The notes below the pieces were generated by a model. The model was not told the origin of the DNA. It searched no databases and worked only from the letters and a program-made list of their open reading frames with translations. A stretch of DNA of 64,000 bases from assembly GCA_035267185.1 (NCBI GenBank), contig DATFLY010000008.1, positions 40,698 to 104,697 on the forward strand, read 5' to 3'. Each line of letters opens with the position of its first letter. The first letter of the stretch is position 1. Positions 24,970 through 34,100 of the stretch are shown here, piece after piece. This DNA comes from JAUIBE01 sp035267185 (GTDB lineage: Bacteria; Pseudomonadota; Gammaproteobacteria; Xanthomonadales; SZUA-36). The translations under genes were made by a program, and so were the position numbers.

Positions 24970-25742
24970 GCAAGGCTTTCATCAGTGAGCAGGTTGAGTG
25001 GATTCACCACTGGAATGACCGTCTGTTCAGCTTCAGAACCAGCCGGGACCCCGGCTTTAGATTCAGAAACGGCCATTTCGTGATGGTCGGCATGGAAATT
25101 GAAGGCAAACCGCTGATGCGGGCATACAGCATTGTCAGTGCCAATCACGAGGAGCACCTCGAATTTTTTAGTATCAAGGTTCCAAAAGGCGCACTGACGG
25201 GTCGTCTCAAGAATCTCAATGTGGGCGACCGGGTTTTCCTGAGCCGTAAACCGGTCGGCACGCTGGTGCTTGATGATCTTCGTTGCGGGGAACGGCTTTT
25301 CCTTTTTGCCACCGGAACAGGGCTTGCCCCTTTCCTGAGCATCGTCAAGGATCCTGAGACTTATGAACGTTTCGAATCAGTTCATGTTGTTCATGGTGTC
25401 AGAAACATATCCGACCTTGCTTACCGTGAGCACCTCCAGGTGGAGCTGCCGCGACACCCTTACCTTGGAGACATGATCAGCAGGCAACTTCATTACCTTC
25501 CATGTGTCAGTCGTGAGTCTTTCCGACCGCGTGGCCGGATTACCGACCTGATCGAGAATGGAGAACTTGCCAACGCTTATGACCTGGCGCCCCTGGACCC
25601 GGTGACCGACAAGGCAATGATCTGTGGCAGCCCCGAAATGCTGTCTGACATGCGTTCAATTCTAGATCAACGGGGATTCCAGGCATCACCGCAACAGGGC
25701 GTGCCAGGAGACTATGTATTTGAGAGGGCCTTTGTCAGCTAA
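24966..25742 (+). CDS. fpr: Ferredoxin--NADP reductase (Fpr type)
   Basis: This is a plant-type FAD/NADPH reductase of the bacterial Fpr subclass, exchanging electrons between NADPH and ferredoxin/flavodoxin. The FAD motif is RAYSIVSANHEEHLEFFSIKV-like, and the NADP motif is FLFATGTGLAPFLS. CGSPEMLSDM and the C-terminal YVFERAF are also family marks. The start is TTG 24966, overlapping the idi stop by 4 bp; 258 residues is normal. As the last gene of the photosynthesis cluster it may reduce a ferredoxin used by AcsF or BchXYZ. That is inference. Confidence 0.92.
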   Translation: MSKAFISEQVEWIHHWNDRLFSFRTSRDPGFRFRNGHFVMVGMEIEGKPLMRAYSIVSANHEEHLEFFSIKVPKGALTGRLKNLNVGDRVFLSRKPVGTLVLDDLRCGERLFLFATGTGLAPFLSIVKDPETYERFESVHVVHGVRNISDLAYREHLQVELPRHPYLGDMISRQLHYLPCVSRESFRPRGRITDLIENGELANAYDLAPLDPVTDKAMICGSPEMLSDMRSILDQRGFQASPQQGVPGDYVFERAFVS

Positions 25743-25767
25743 TTTCGGATCTTACTGATCACAATAA

Positions 25768-25799
25768 AGCCCGGACGCCTGAGCATCCGGGCTTTTTTT
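25768..25799. terminator. Terminator at the end of the photosynthesis cluster (bidirectional)
   Basis: AGCCCGGA (25768-25775) pairs perfectly with TCCGGGCT (25786-25793). Inner G-C pairs close a CTGA loop, and seven T residues (25793-25799) follow. It stops fpr transcription; read on the minus strand it is followed by TTTATTG, so it may also serve the convergent DUF4097 operon. Confidence 0.9.
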
Positions 25800-25811
25800 C
25801 GGGTTAACTGG

Positions 25812-26624
25812 CTAGTTTGATTTTCTGATTCTGATGTCTCCGTTGAGAGTCTTGAGCTTGAAGACTGTACCCCCGCCTGCCACCTTGGCGATGATCACGC
25901 TTTCAACTTTGACTTCAACCCCGCCTCGATTGTCTTCCCGGGTCACCACCGGCTGCGATGGCACCACATCCACTTCAAAGTCCGAAGTGATTTCGCCTTC
26001 AGCATTGTCGATATGCAACTCGGCTCCGGTGCCATCCGGCAAACCGAGGGTGATATCGCCATTGACAGAGAAGAAAGACATCACGCCTTCCCCTTCAACG
26101 CGGTTGAAGATCACTTCGATGTCGTCATTTACCGACTCCGCCATTACTGACCCGGAAATCCCGATTGCCGTGATTGGCCCGTTGACATTACTGAGGCTCA
26201 GATTTCCTGTGATATTTTCAACCCGAATCGTGCCGTTGTTGACGGTTTCAAGCTCCAGATCTGCGCGCTGTGGCACACGGGCAATTACCCTGACCGAGTT
26301 TGCACGCCAGTCTGTGTCCAGGGAAATCCGATTGTCACGTTCCTCGATCTCGACGCTGTAAGCCCCGACATTGAGGTTCTTGGTGCCTGAAGGCGTGATG
26401 ATCTTGCGAGTGCCTTCAATCACCGAAACTTCAAACTGGGCATCGTCCCGGGCCTCTCCGATCACCTCGATGTGGGCGCTGAGAATTTCGATATTCACTG
26501 TAACAGGCTCACCGGGCCGGGATAGTGGCACATTGATTACCTGCGGTTCGACCTGGGCATAAACCGAGGTGGTAAGCGCCGACAGCAGGATTATCAGTGC
26601 TGTGTTTTTCCATTGGGTCATCAT
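25812..26624 (-). CDS. Exported DUF4097-family beta-repeat protein (second copy)
   Basis: This 270-residue protein has a signal peptide (cleavage about TSVYA/QVEP). Its body has short beta repeats of the type LSNVNGPITAIGISGSVMAESVNDDI and VNGDITLGLPDGTGAELHID, the DUF4097 'putative adhesin' pattern. No catalytic motif is seen. It is the last gene of the operon sigma-HEAT-DUF4097-DUF4097, 11 bp after its paralogue. The two share the C-terminal phrase LNGDIRIRKS / INGDLRIQKS. It is probably a periplasmic or outer-surface beta-helical protein; the function is unknown. Confidence 0.85.
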   Translation of the reverse strand: MMTQWKNTALIILLSALTTSVYAQVEPQVINVPLSRPGEPVTVNIEILSAHIEVIGEARDDAQFEVSVIEGTRKIITPSGTKNLNVGAYSVEIEERDNRISLDTDWRANSVRVIARVPQRADLELETVNNGTIRVENITGNLSLSNVNGPITAIGISGSVMAESVNDDIEVIFNRVEGEGVMSFFSVNGDITLGLPDGTGAELHIDNAEGEITSDFEVDVVPSQPVVTREDNRGGVEVKVESVIIAKVAGGGTVFKLKTLNGDIRIRKSN

Positions 26625-26635
26625 GTTAATCTCCT

Positions 26636-27487
26636 TTACTTTGATTTCTGGATACGAAGGTCGCCATTTATGGAAGAAACGTTGAAAATGGGACCACCGC
26701 CCGCCAGGCGTACGCCGGCGGATTGTTCAATGGTGTACCGGTGGCTTTCACCAGACTCACGATGTTTGACGCGAGCAGGCATTGCCACGGGATCAACCGG
26801 TATTTCGGAAACCATCCGGCCGTTGTAGAGGTCTGCGGCAACATCCATACCAGCGCCGTCAGGCACTTCGATACTGATATCACCGTTAATGGTTTCGATA
26901 TAACAGTCACTGTCCGGAGCTGACGCGAAAGTCAGTGTCACTCGCCCGTTAACACTTTCCACCGATTCACATGCCGACAGGTTGTTGATTTCAACCGGCC
27001 CATTGACGTTGTCGGCGCTGACAAGGCCGTCAATGTCTGAAATTTCGACAAAGCCATCGTTGACGGTGCTCGCATAGACCCGGGTATTGCTCGGCACCCT
27101 TGCTACAAACTGGTATTCCGCGCGACACCGTCGGCAGGGATCACTGCCATGCCAACTCTGGCCGCGCTGACCAACACGCACGACCACGCTGTCTTCATCC
27201 GCCATGATTGCCAGTCCGTAAACATCGAGCGAGCGGTCAAACAGTCCAACACTGGGTGCAGAACGATTTTCATGGATGGTGAGTGATATCTCGCCATCCG
27301 GCCCGGGCAGAACCGTGACATTGCCCCAGATGTTCCAGATCTCCAGGACTGGCTCATCCGTGCTGATTTCAAAACGCTCGGTCCAGTCCGCTTTCTCCTC
27401 TACACGCTCAGCAAACGCTGTATTGAGCTGCAGAGCAGCCAGGCAGACTAACGCAATCATGAGTTTCCTGGTGCTGGATGTATTCAT
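26636..27487 (-). CDS. Exported DUF4097-family beta-repeat protein (first copy)
   Basis: This 283-residue protein has a signal peptide (cleavage about NTAFA/ERVE). Its beta-repeat body (VSADNVNGPVEINNLS, ETINGDISIEVPDGAGMDV) is of the DUF4097 type. It has an extra CRRC pair (DPCRRCRAEY) that could form a disulfide or bind metal, absent from the downstream copy. Its ATG overlaps the stop of the HEAT protein (4 bp), so synthesis is coupled to the regulator. Confidence 0.85.
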   Translation of the reverse strand: MNTSSTRKLMIALVCLAALQLNTAFAERVEEKADWTERFEISTDEPVLEIWNIWGNVTVLPGPDGEISLTIHENRSAPSVGLFDRSLDVYGLAIMADEDSVVVRVGQRGQSWHGSDPCRRCRAEYQFVARVPSNTRVYASTVNDGFVEISDIDGLVSADNVNGPVEINNLSACESVESVNGRVTLTFASAPDSDCYIETINGDISIEVPDGAGMDVAADLYNGRMVSEIPVDPVAMPARVKHRESGESHRYTIEQSAGVRLAGGGPIFNVSSINGDLRIQKSK

Positions 27488-28206
27488 ATTGATTGTCCCC
27501 GAAGTGCATTGTTGACGTGTTGAACAAGATCCGGATGCAGCTGATCATTTTCTGCCAGTTCCTGGAGCTGACCAATCTGGGAAGTACTGCCGTGACGCAA
27601 CACGAGATCCACCAATGCCAGCTGTACGATGGGTGACTCGGCACCCTCCAGCAGCAGCATCACTTGAGAACCAATATCACCGGTTCCCAGTTGTGAGCCC
27701 AGAGCATCGATTGCGGCAGAGCGGACCGAGACCGAACGGTCCTGGGTCGCCCTGTCGAGCAGCGCTCTTGCAACCTGCTGATCGCTGGCAACGACCTGGC
27801 TGGCATCGACAACGCCACGCAGCCGCGTGGAAGCCGAGGCATCCTGTAAGCGGTCAAGTATCAGTTCCCGTTGTAATACCGCCAGGTTTTCTTCCAGCGC
27901 AACCAGCCTGCCCGAATCGGTCACCGGTGTGTCTGTCAGTTGAGCAACACCAAACCCGATCACCAGGCAGGCGGCAACGGTAGCCCATCCTCCGTTTGAT
28001 CGCATTCCTAGCCACCGGGCAAGACTTTCAATCCAGCTTTGCGAACCCGCTTCATGAAGGTTGTTGTAAAACCTTCGACGAAGCTGGCTGGAAGGTTCTT
28101 CAAGTGGCAGGTCAGAGAGCGCTGACCAGAGTTTCTGCTCGTCCGGGTCACTGCTCTCAAATGGGAGAGATGTCGGTTCTTTTCTATTCACTGAACGGTG
28201 CTCCAT
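27484..28206 (-). CDS. Membrane-anchored HEAT-repeat protein, probable anti-sigma factor
   Basis: The protein is 240 residues from ATG 28206: a cytoplasmic N-terminus (1-70, with an ELWSALSDLP-like helix), one membrane span (about 73-91, ATVAACLVIGFGVAQL), a short coiled coil (ALEENLAVLQRELIL), then HEAT-like repeats (ARALLDRATQDRSVSVRSAAIDALGS and following). Its start overlaps the end of the ECF sigma gene by 23 bp. Gene order and topology match membrane anti-sigma factors, here with a periplasmic HEAT sensor. I see no CHCC zinc motif. A longer frame starting at 28284 runs inside the sigma gene and is disfavoured. Confidence 0.75.
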   Translation of the reverse strand: MEHRSVNRKEPTSLPFESSDPDEQKLWSALSDLPLEEPSSQLRRRFYNNLHEAGSQSWIESLARWLGMRSNGGWATVAACLVIGFGVAQLTDTPVTDSGRLVALEENLAVLQRELILDRLQDASASTRLRGVVDASQVVASDQQVARALLDRATQDRSVSVRSAAIDALGSQLGTGDIGSQVMLLLEGAESPIVQLALVDLVLRHGSTSQIGQLQELAENDQLHPDLVQHVNNALRGQSI

Positions 28207-28771
28207 TGATTTCGGCGAATACGAGATTGAGTTGTTGCATGGCACGGTGCATCCGCACTCGCGCTGTTCCTTCTTTGCAATCAAGCGCCTGGCTCAGATC
28301 CCGGAAGGAATCAAACTGAAAACGTCCCAACCAGATGATCTCCTGAAAATGAGCCGGCAGGGTTGCCAGCGCCTCTTTCAGGATTCCAAGACGTTCCTGC
28401 CCGGCAGCAGATTGCTCTGCGGATAAATCATCAACATGCAGGGAGTCGGTGTATTCGGTTGGCTCAGTTGGGTCGCCATGGCGCTTGTTCTGGCGCATAT
28501 AGTCATAGGTGGCGTTGCGGGCAATGTTGTACATCCAGCCTTTGAACGTCCCTTCATTGCGGAATTTCTTTGCGGCGTTGAGAATCTTGATGAAGACATT
28601 CTGAACAATGTCTTCTGCATGCCCCGGATTACGAGTCAGTTGCAGACAGAACTGGTAAACACCGCGATGGTGTCGTTCAAAAAGGGTTCCCAGACACGAG
28701 GAGTCGCCGTCCGCGACCCATTGGATCAGCTGCTCGTCCGATACCGCTTGCTTTGTCGTTTTCATCGTCAT
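28184..28771 (-). CDS. ECF-family RNA polymerase sigma factor
   Basis: This is a RpoE-like sigma factor of about 195 residues. Region 2 is visible (RHHRGVYQFCLQLTRNPGHAEDIVQNVFIKIL, FKGWMYNIARNATYDYMR). Region 4 is also visible (LATLPAHFQEIIWLGRFQFDSFRDLSQALDCKEGTARVRMHRAM). Starts are clustered: GTG 28774, ATG 28771, ATG 28765. It heads the operon with the HEAT anti-sigma and two exported DUF4097 proteins, so it probably answers an envelope signal. The sites it recognises cannot be told from this window. Confidence 0.92.
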   Translation of the reverse strand: MTMKTTKQAVSDEQLIQWVADGDSSCLGTLFERHHRGVYQFCLQLTRNPGHAEDIVQNVFIKILNAAKKFRNEGTFKGWMYNIARNATYDYMRQNKRHGDPTEPTEYTDSLHVDDLSAEQSAAGQERLGILKEALATLPAHFQEIIWLGRFQFDSFRDLSQALDCKEGTARVRMHRAMQQLNLVFAEINGAPFSE

Positions 28772-28871
28772 CACAAGTAACGACTGCGTGGCAAACGGAA
28801 CGTTACATGAAATACCAACAATTCACCCGATTGCCTCTCGGCAGGCGCATGCAACATCGATTGAGCGAGGT

Positions 28872-28911
28872 AAAAAAAACTCCCGGCACCACATTCGCTG
28901 TCGGGAGTTTT
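28872..28911 (-). terminator. Terminator downstream of the CarD-family gene
   Basis: AAAACTCCCG (28876-28885) pairs perfectly with CGGGAGTTTT (28902-28911); G-U and C-G pairs extend it. On the minus strand the stem is followed by eight T residues (bases 28872-28879). It lies 41 bp past the stop of the CarD-like gene. Confidence 0.85.
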
Positions 28912-28952
28912 AAACCAACCCTCAAGTACGGGCTGAGTGTTACATTGCTGGA

Positions 28953-29435
28953 TCAGTTCAGCGCAGATGCCTCGAGGCTTTTCAGCACTTTGGCAGGGGG
29001 AGTGCCCAGTGCCATGGAAAGCTCTTCAGACAATCTTGCTTCAGCCTGACTCAGCTGGCGCCGATCGGCAGCGCTGAGGTTATCCTCTGCCTGCCTTACG
29101 CGCAGTGTTTTATAGACTTCAGCAAGTGCAAATGGACCGCCGTCATCCAGTTTGACCTGTAATGCGTTGGCCCTGGTCTTCCATTGATCGCTGACTGTTT
29201 CTTCCCAGCCATCAATGTGCGCCAGCACTTTGTTTGCTGTGTTCTTCGCGATGGGTTTGCGTACGCTGTCACCGAGGTCGTCTTCACGAACCATCATGGT
29301 CATTTCGTTTCGCGGAAAGAACAACTTTGCAAATCTACTTCCGTCGGGTCCGGAGAAACTTCTTTTCCGGATGGACTGCACGGTACCGATACCGTGCTGG
29401 TGGTGGTGGATTACATCTCCTTTAGAAACTGTAAT
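28953..29435 (-). CDS. CarD/CdnL-family transcription regulator with a predicted ATT start
   Basis: The protein binds RNA polymerase through a Tudor-like CarD domain: KGDVIHHHQHGIGTVQSI at the N-terminus, then SGPDGSRFAKLFFPRNEMTMMV. A helical DNA-binding part follows (LRVRQAEDNLSAADRRQLSQAEARLSEEL). The first conventional start in frame (GTG 29381) would delete the first strands of the domain. Upstream, in frame to a stop, no ATG/GTG/TTG exists. An ATT at 29435 lies 5 bases after AAGGAGAG, an excellent ribosome-binding site. It gives 160 residues, the usual length, so ATT initiation is the best reading. Confidence 0.85.
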   Translation of the reverse strand: MTVSKGDVIHHHQHGIGTVQSIRKRSFSGPDGSRFAKLFFPRNEMTMMVREDDLGDSVRKPIAKNTANKVLAHIDGWEETVSDQWKTRANALQVKLDDGGPFALAEVYKTLRVRQAEDNLSAADRRQLSQAEARLSEELSMALGTPPAKVLKSLEASALN

Positions 29436-29507
29436 GGCAGCTCTCCTTAGGTAGGTAAATGCAGGAACTTATTGATTCTTAACAAGAAATTCGCGTTAAG
29501 ATCAACT

Positions 29508-29536
29508 ATCTTACACTATTTTGGAGGTTTTTGCAA
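29508..29536 (-). promoter_or_regulatory. Probable sigma-70 promoter of the CarD-family gene
   Basis: On the minus strand TTGCAA (29531-29536) and TAAGAT (29508-29513) are separated by exactly 17 bases, each matching four of six consensus positions. The predicted transcript start is about 65 bases before the ATT start codon. Confidence 0.45.
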
Positions 29537-29592
29537 AAAGAGACGCTGATCCAACACATTTACGCACTTATATTCACTTATTTATCAAAAGC

Positions 29593-31032
29593 TTAAATTC
29601 TATAACCTAGATTTAGGATTACATTAATAAATTCATCCACATCTTTTGCCCTGGTACGCCAGTTGGAGAACGCCGGACGGAATACCGTGCGACGACCAAT
29701 CTTTGAAGTTCCAACCAGAAAACGCCCGTCCGTCAGCACCGCGGCGCCAAGCTTCTGATTGATCTGATCAAGTTCTGACTCTGAACGACCACCCGGGTTG
29801 TACCTGAACGCGACAATATTCAGCGGCACTTCCGCCATCAACTCAAGGTCATCAACCTGCTCCACCCGCCTGGCAAGATGCTGGGCGAGATCCAGGCAAT
29901 GCTCGACGATTCTTTGGTGACCATGGCGGCCGTAGGCCTTGAGTGTTGCCCATACGGCGAATCCACGCGCTCGCCTGGAGCTTTCCGGTCCGATTGCACC
30001 CAGGGTCGGTTTTGGATCATCGCTGGCAGGAAGATAGTCAGCAGAATAGCGAAACGATTTAGCCAACAGGTCACGGTCGCGGACGAACGCAAAACCCGAG
30101 TCGTAAGGAACGTTCAGCCACTTGTGTCCGTCAACGGCTGCTGAATCCGCCCTTTCAACACCACGAACCAGGTGCTCTGTTCTGGGCGATACCCTGGCAA
30201 ACAAACCGAATGCCCCGTCGACATGAATCCATGTGTTGTGCTGATGTGCCAGGTCAATCATTTCCTCTACCGGATCGAAATCCCCGGCATTGACCTCTCC
30301 GGCATTGACCACAACAATGGCCGGCTGACCATCAAGTACTTCAAGAGCGTTGCTGAACGATTCAGGATCCAGTCGACCCACATCATCCTTTGAATGAACC
30401 TGGATCTGGTCGGTGCCCACCCCCAGCAGACCGAAAACCTTGCGGGCACTGGCATGCACATACCCCGAGGTCAGAACAGGCATGGGCGGAAGATTGCTCA
30501 TCCCCGTCTTGTAGACATCGACACCGAGTTCTTCGGCCCACCACTGTCGGGCGGTGGCAAGGCAAACAAGGTTTGCCATGGTCCCGCCGGTCACCATGAT
30601 TCCAGGCCAGTTCGAAGGCAAGCCGATCAGCTCGCGGAGCCATTGCAGGCCCTGGAGTTCCAGTTCCACACCAACCGGTGATGTAATCCAGGTATAGGCC
30701 AATGACTCGAACGCAGTCGCCATCAGGTCCGCAGCGTGCGCCGCTGGCGTACTGCCGCCAATCACAAAATGAAAACAACGGGGGCCGCCGGTATTGGCAC
30801 CCGCTTTACGATTGAGCTCCAGCAATTGATCTAGGGTATCTGCGATTCCACAGCCATCTTCCGGAAGTGGCTCTTTCAGTCCAGCCAGAATTTCATCCGC
30901 TCGAGGTGGCAATGCGATGCGTTCATCAGCGGTGTGAAGGGCTTCGGTCAGTGCATCCTGGAATTTCGCAATGAGAATGTCGGTTTCATCACGAAAGGAA
31001 CCTGGCGAAGGAGAATCACTGGTCATCAACAT
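29593..31032 (-). CDS. PLP-dependent group II decarboxylase (aromatic-L-amino-acid decarboxylase-like)
   Basis: This is a 479-residue fold-type I PLP enzyme of the DDC/glutamate decarboxylase group. It has GGPRCFHFVIGGSTPAA, GIMVTGGTMANLVCLATAR (phosphate binding), WIHVDGAFGLFA (Asp to pyridine N) and the Schiff-base lysine in SAAVDGHKWLNVPYDSG. The C-terminus LVGTSKIGRRTVFRPAFSNWRT is typical. The substrate cannot be read from sequence; many bacterial members act on aromatic amino acids. It is a single gene on the minus strand, with an alternative ATG at 31026. Confidence 0.88.
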   Translation of the reverse strand: MLMTSDSPSPGSFRDETDILIAKFQDALTEALHTADERIALPPRADEILAGLKEPLPEDGCGIADTLDQLLELNRKAGANTGGPRCFHFVIGGSTPAAHAADLMATAFESLAYTWITSPVGVELELQGLQWLRELIGLPSNWPGIMVTGGTMANLVCLATARQWWAEELGVDVYKTGMSNLPPMPVLTSGYVHASARKVFGLLGVGTDQIQVHSKDDVGRLDPESFSNALEVLDGQPAIVVVNAGEVNAGDFDPVEEMIDLAHQHNTWIHVDGAFGLFARVSPRTEHLVRGVERADSAAVDGHKWLNVPYDSGFAFVRDRDLLAKSFRYSADYLPASDDPKPTLGAIGPESSRRARGFAVWATLKAYGRHGHQRIVEHCLDLAQHLARRVEQVDDLELMAEVPLNIVAFRYNPGGRSESELDQINQKLGAAVLTDGRFLVGTSKIGRRTVFRPAFSNWRTRAKDVDEFINVILNLGYRI

Positions 31033-31113
31033 TATCCGGTTTGTCTCGAATGCAAAATGCTAACGCATGCAAACCGGAATTTCGCTGACCAATTTACCTG
31101 AATATCGACTTAC

Positions 31114-34100
31114 TCACTCGAAACTGGTCTTGAACATGATGTCAGGCGCTTCGTTGTCCAGGTTCCTAAGACTGACATCTGGCGGGTCGATGCTGTCATA
31201 CAGCCCGTCAGCCTCAGATGCCGGGTTGGTTACAATGAAATAGGTAATATCACCGTCCATTTCGAAATCGTCAACACCCGTAACCGTGATGGTTCTGGGC
31301 AGATCCCACTGGCTGGGCGTAAATGTCACGCTGTTGGGGAAAACTATCCCTTCGCTGACATCATCGCTCCACAATTCAATGGTGACACTGCTCTGGGGCT
31401 GACTTTCGAGGACAATGGTGAACACAGCCTCATCACCACTTTCGGAGGTGTCCCCGGAAATGGGAGACACTGTGATACCAGCGAAGTCATTGTCGACGTT
31501 TGTGACTTCAACATCATCCGGATCAAGACCGTCGTAATTACCATCACCACTCATGGCGGATAGCGTCACAATGCTGTAACTGACATCACCGTCAGCAATA
31601 ACGTCGTCAACCCCTGTCACGGTGACCAGCTGTGGAATATCCCACTCACCAGGAACAATGGTGACACTTTCAGGAAACACCGTTCCTTCGCCCGGGTCAT
31701 CACTGAATAAATCAATGGTGACGCTGTCAGTCGGCTCGCTTACCAGCTGGATGGTGAACGTGGCATCTCCGCCCGATTCACTTGTATCGCCGGATATCAG
31801 TGAGACGATAATGTCCGCACTTTCATCATCCAGGTTGGTGACACTGACATCGTTAGGATTGACACCGTTGTAATTGGGGTCACCACTGGATGCAGGGTTC
31901 GTGGTGATACTAAAGGTGATGTCGCCATCAGCAATATCATCATCCACGCCGGTCACGGTGACGAATTTCGGCGTATCCCAGTTGCTGCCTGCAAAGACCA
32001 CGGTTGAAGGCGATACGGTGCCCTCGCTCAGGTCGCTACTTGAAACACCAATGGCAACTCCGTTTGTAGGCTGGGAATCCAGTACGATGCTGAATGTGGC
32101 CGTGCCTCCGGCTTCAGTGATATCACCCGAAATGGCCGAAACGGTGATTCCTGAGCTCTCATCATCAATGTTGGTCACACTAACATCGCTCGGATTAACG
32201 CCGTTGTAATCAGGATCGCCGCTCGAAGCCGGATTCGTTGTGATGTTGTAGATAATATCGCCATCCGCGATGTCGTCATCCACGCCAGTCACAGTCACGA
32301 TTTTAGGTGTCGACCAGTTTCCGGGAGAGAACGAAACACTCGATTGCGACACGGTGCCTTCCGACAGGTCATCACTTGATATTCCAATGGAAACACTGTT
32401 GTTGGGGCGAGATTCCAAAACGATAGAGAACGTGGCGGAATTGCCTGCTTCCGTGGTGTCGCCAGAGATGGCAGAGACGGTGATTCCGGTGCTCTCATCA
32501 TCCAGGTTGGTCACACTGACATCGCTCGGATTGATGCCGTTGTAATTGGCATCACCGCTGGATGCAGGGTTCGTGGTGATGTCGAATGTGATGTCGCCAT
32601 CAGCCATATCGTCATCCACGCCCGTTACTGTCACGAATTTCGGCGTATCCCAGCTGGTGGTGGCAAAAACGACATTCGACGGCGATACGGTGCCTTCTGA
32701 CAGGTCAGTGCTTGAAACTCCAATGGAAACACCATTGGTTGGTTGAGAATCCAGAACGATAGAGAAAGTTGCTGTGCCGCCTGCCTCACTGGTATCGCCC
32801 GATATGGCAGACACAGTGATTCCAGAGTTGTCGTCATCCAGGTTGGTCACACTGACATTGTCCGGATTGATTCCGTTGTAGTTGGGATCGCTGCTTGAAG
32901 CAGGATGGGTTGTGATATTGAACGTAATGTCACCATCGACAATCGCATCATCCACACCGGTCACAGTCACGAATTGAGGCGTGCCCCAGTTACCGGTTGA
33001 GAAACTGACATTAGAGGGCGAAATCGTCCCCTCTGACAGATCATTACTCGAAACATTGATGGAAACACTGCTTGCGGGCTGTGAGTCCAGAACGATGGAG
33101 AATGTAGCAGAGCCGCCAGATTCGGTGGTGTCACCTGAAATGCCGGACACGCTGATGCCACCACTCTCATCATCATCGAGATTGGTCACACTGACATCAT
33201 TCGGATTGATGCCGTTGTAATTCGGATCACCGCTGATAGCAGGATTTGTGGTGATGCTGAAGGTGATATCACCGTCAACAACAGCGTCATCCACGCCAGT
33301 GACTGTCACGATTTTTGGAGTCGCCCAGTTGCCGGTCGAGAAAATCACGGTAGAGGGCGATACGGTGCCCTCTGACAGGTCGTTACTGGACACACCAATG
33401 GCCACACTGTTGGTTGGCTGCGAATTCAGCACAATGCTGAAAGTCGCCGTTCCGCCCGCTTCAGTGGTGTCACCTGAGATGGCCGACACGCTGATGCCCA
33501 TGCTTTCATCGTCCAGGTTGGTCACCGTGACATCGCCGGGATTGAAGCCGTTGTAGTTCGGGTCGCCACTGGACGCAGGATAAGTGGTGATGTTGTAAGT
33601 GATATCGCCATCCGCAAGCGCGTCATCGACACCAGTCACAGTTACAAATCTGGGCGTGGCCCAGTTACTGGTTGAGAAATTCACACTCGAAGGCGAAACA
33701 GTGCCTTCTGACAGGTCATTACTGGAAACATCGATGGATACACTGCTTGAAGGCTGCGATTCCAGGACAAAACTGAAAGTCGCCGTGCCACCCGCTTCAG
33801 TGGTGTTGCCCGAAATACCTGAGACAGATATTCCGGTACCGTCATCATCCAGGTTGGTGACACTGACATCATTCGGATTCATGCCGTTGTAATTGGGATC
33901 ACCGCTGGATACCGGATTCGTGATGATGCTGAAGGTGATATTTCCGTCGACGATTGCATCATCCACGCCGGTCACTGTTACAAATTGGGGTGTGTTCCAG
34001 TTTCCGGTCGAAAAATTCACGCTGGATGGCGATACGGTGCCCTCGGTCAGGTCATTGCTGGAAACGCCAAATGAAACACCGCTGGTCGGTTGTGAATTCA

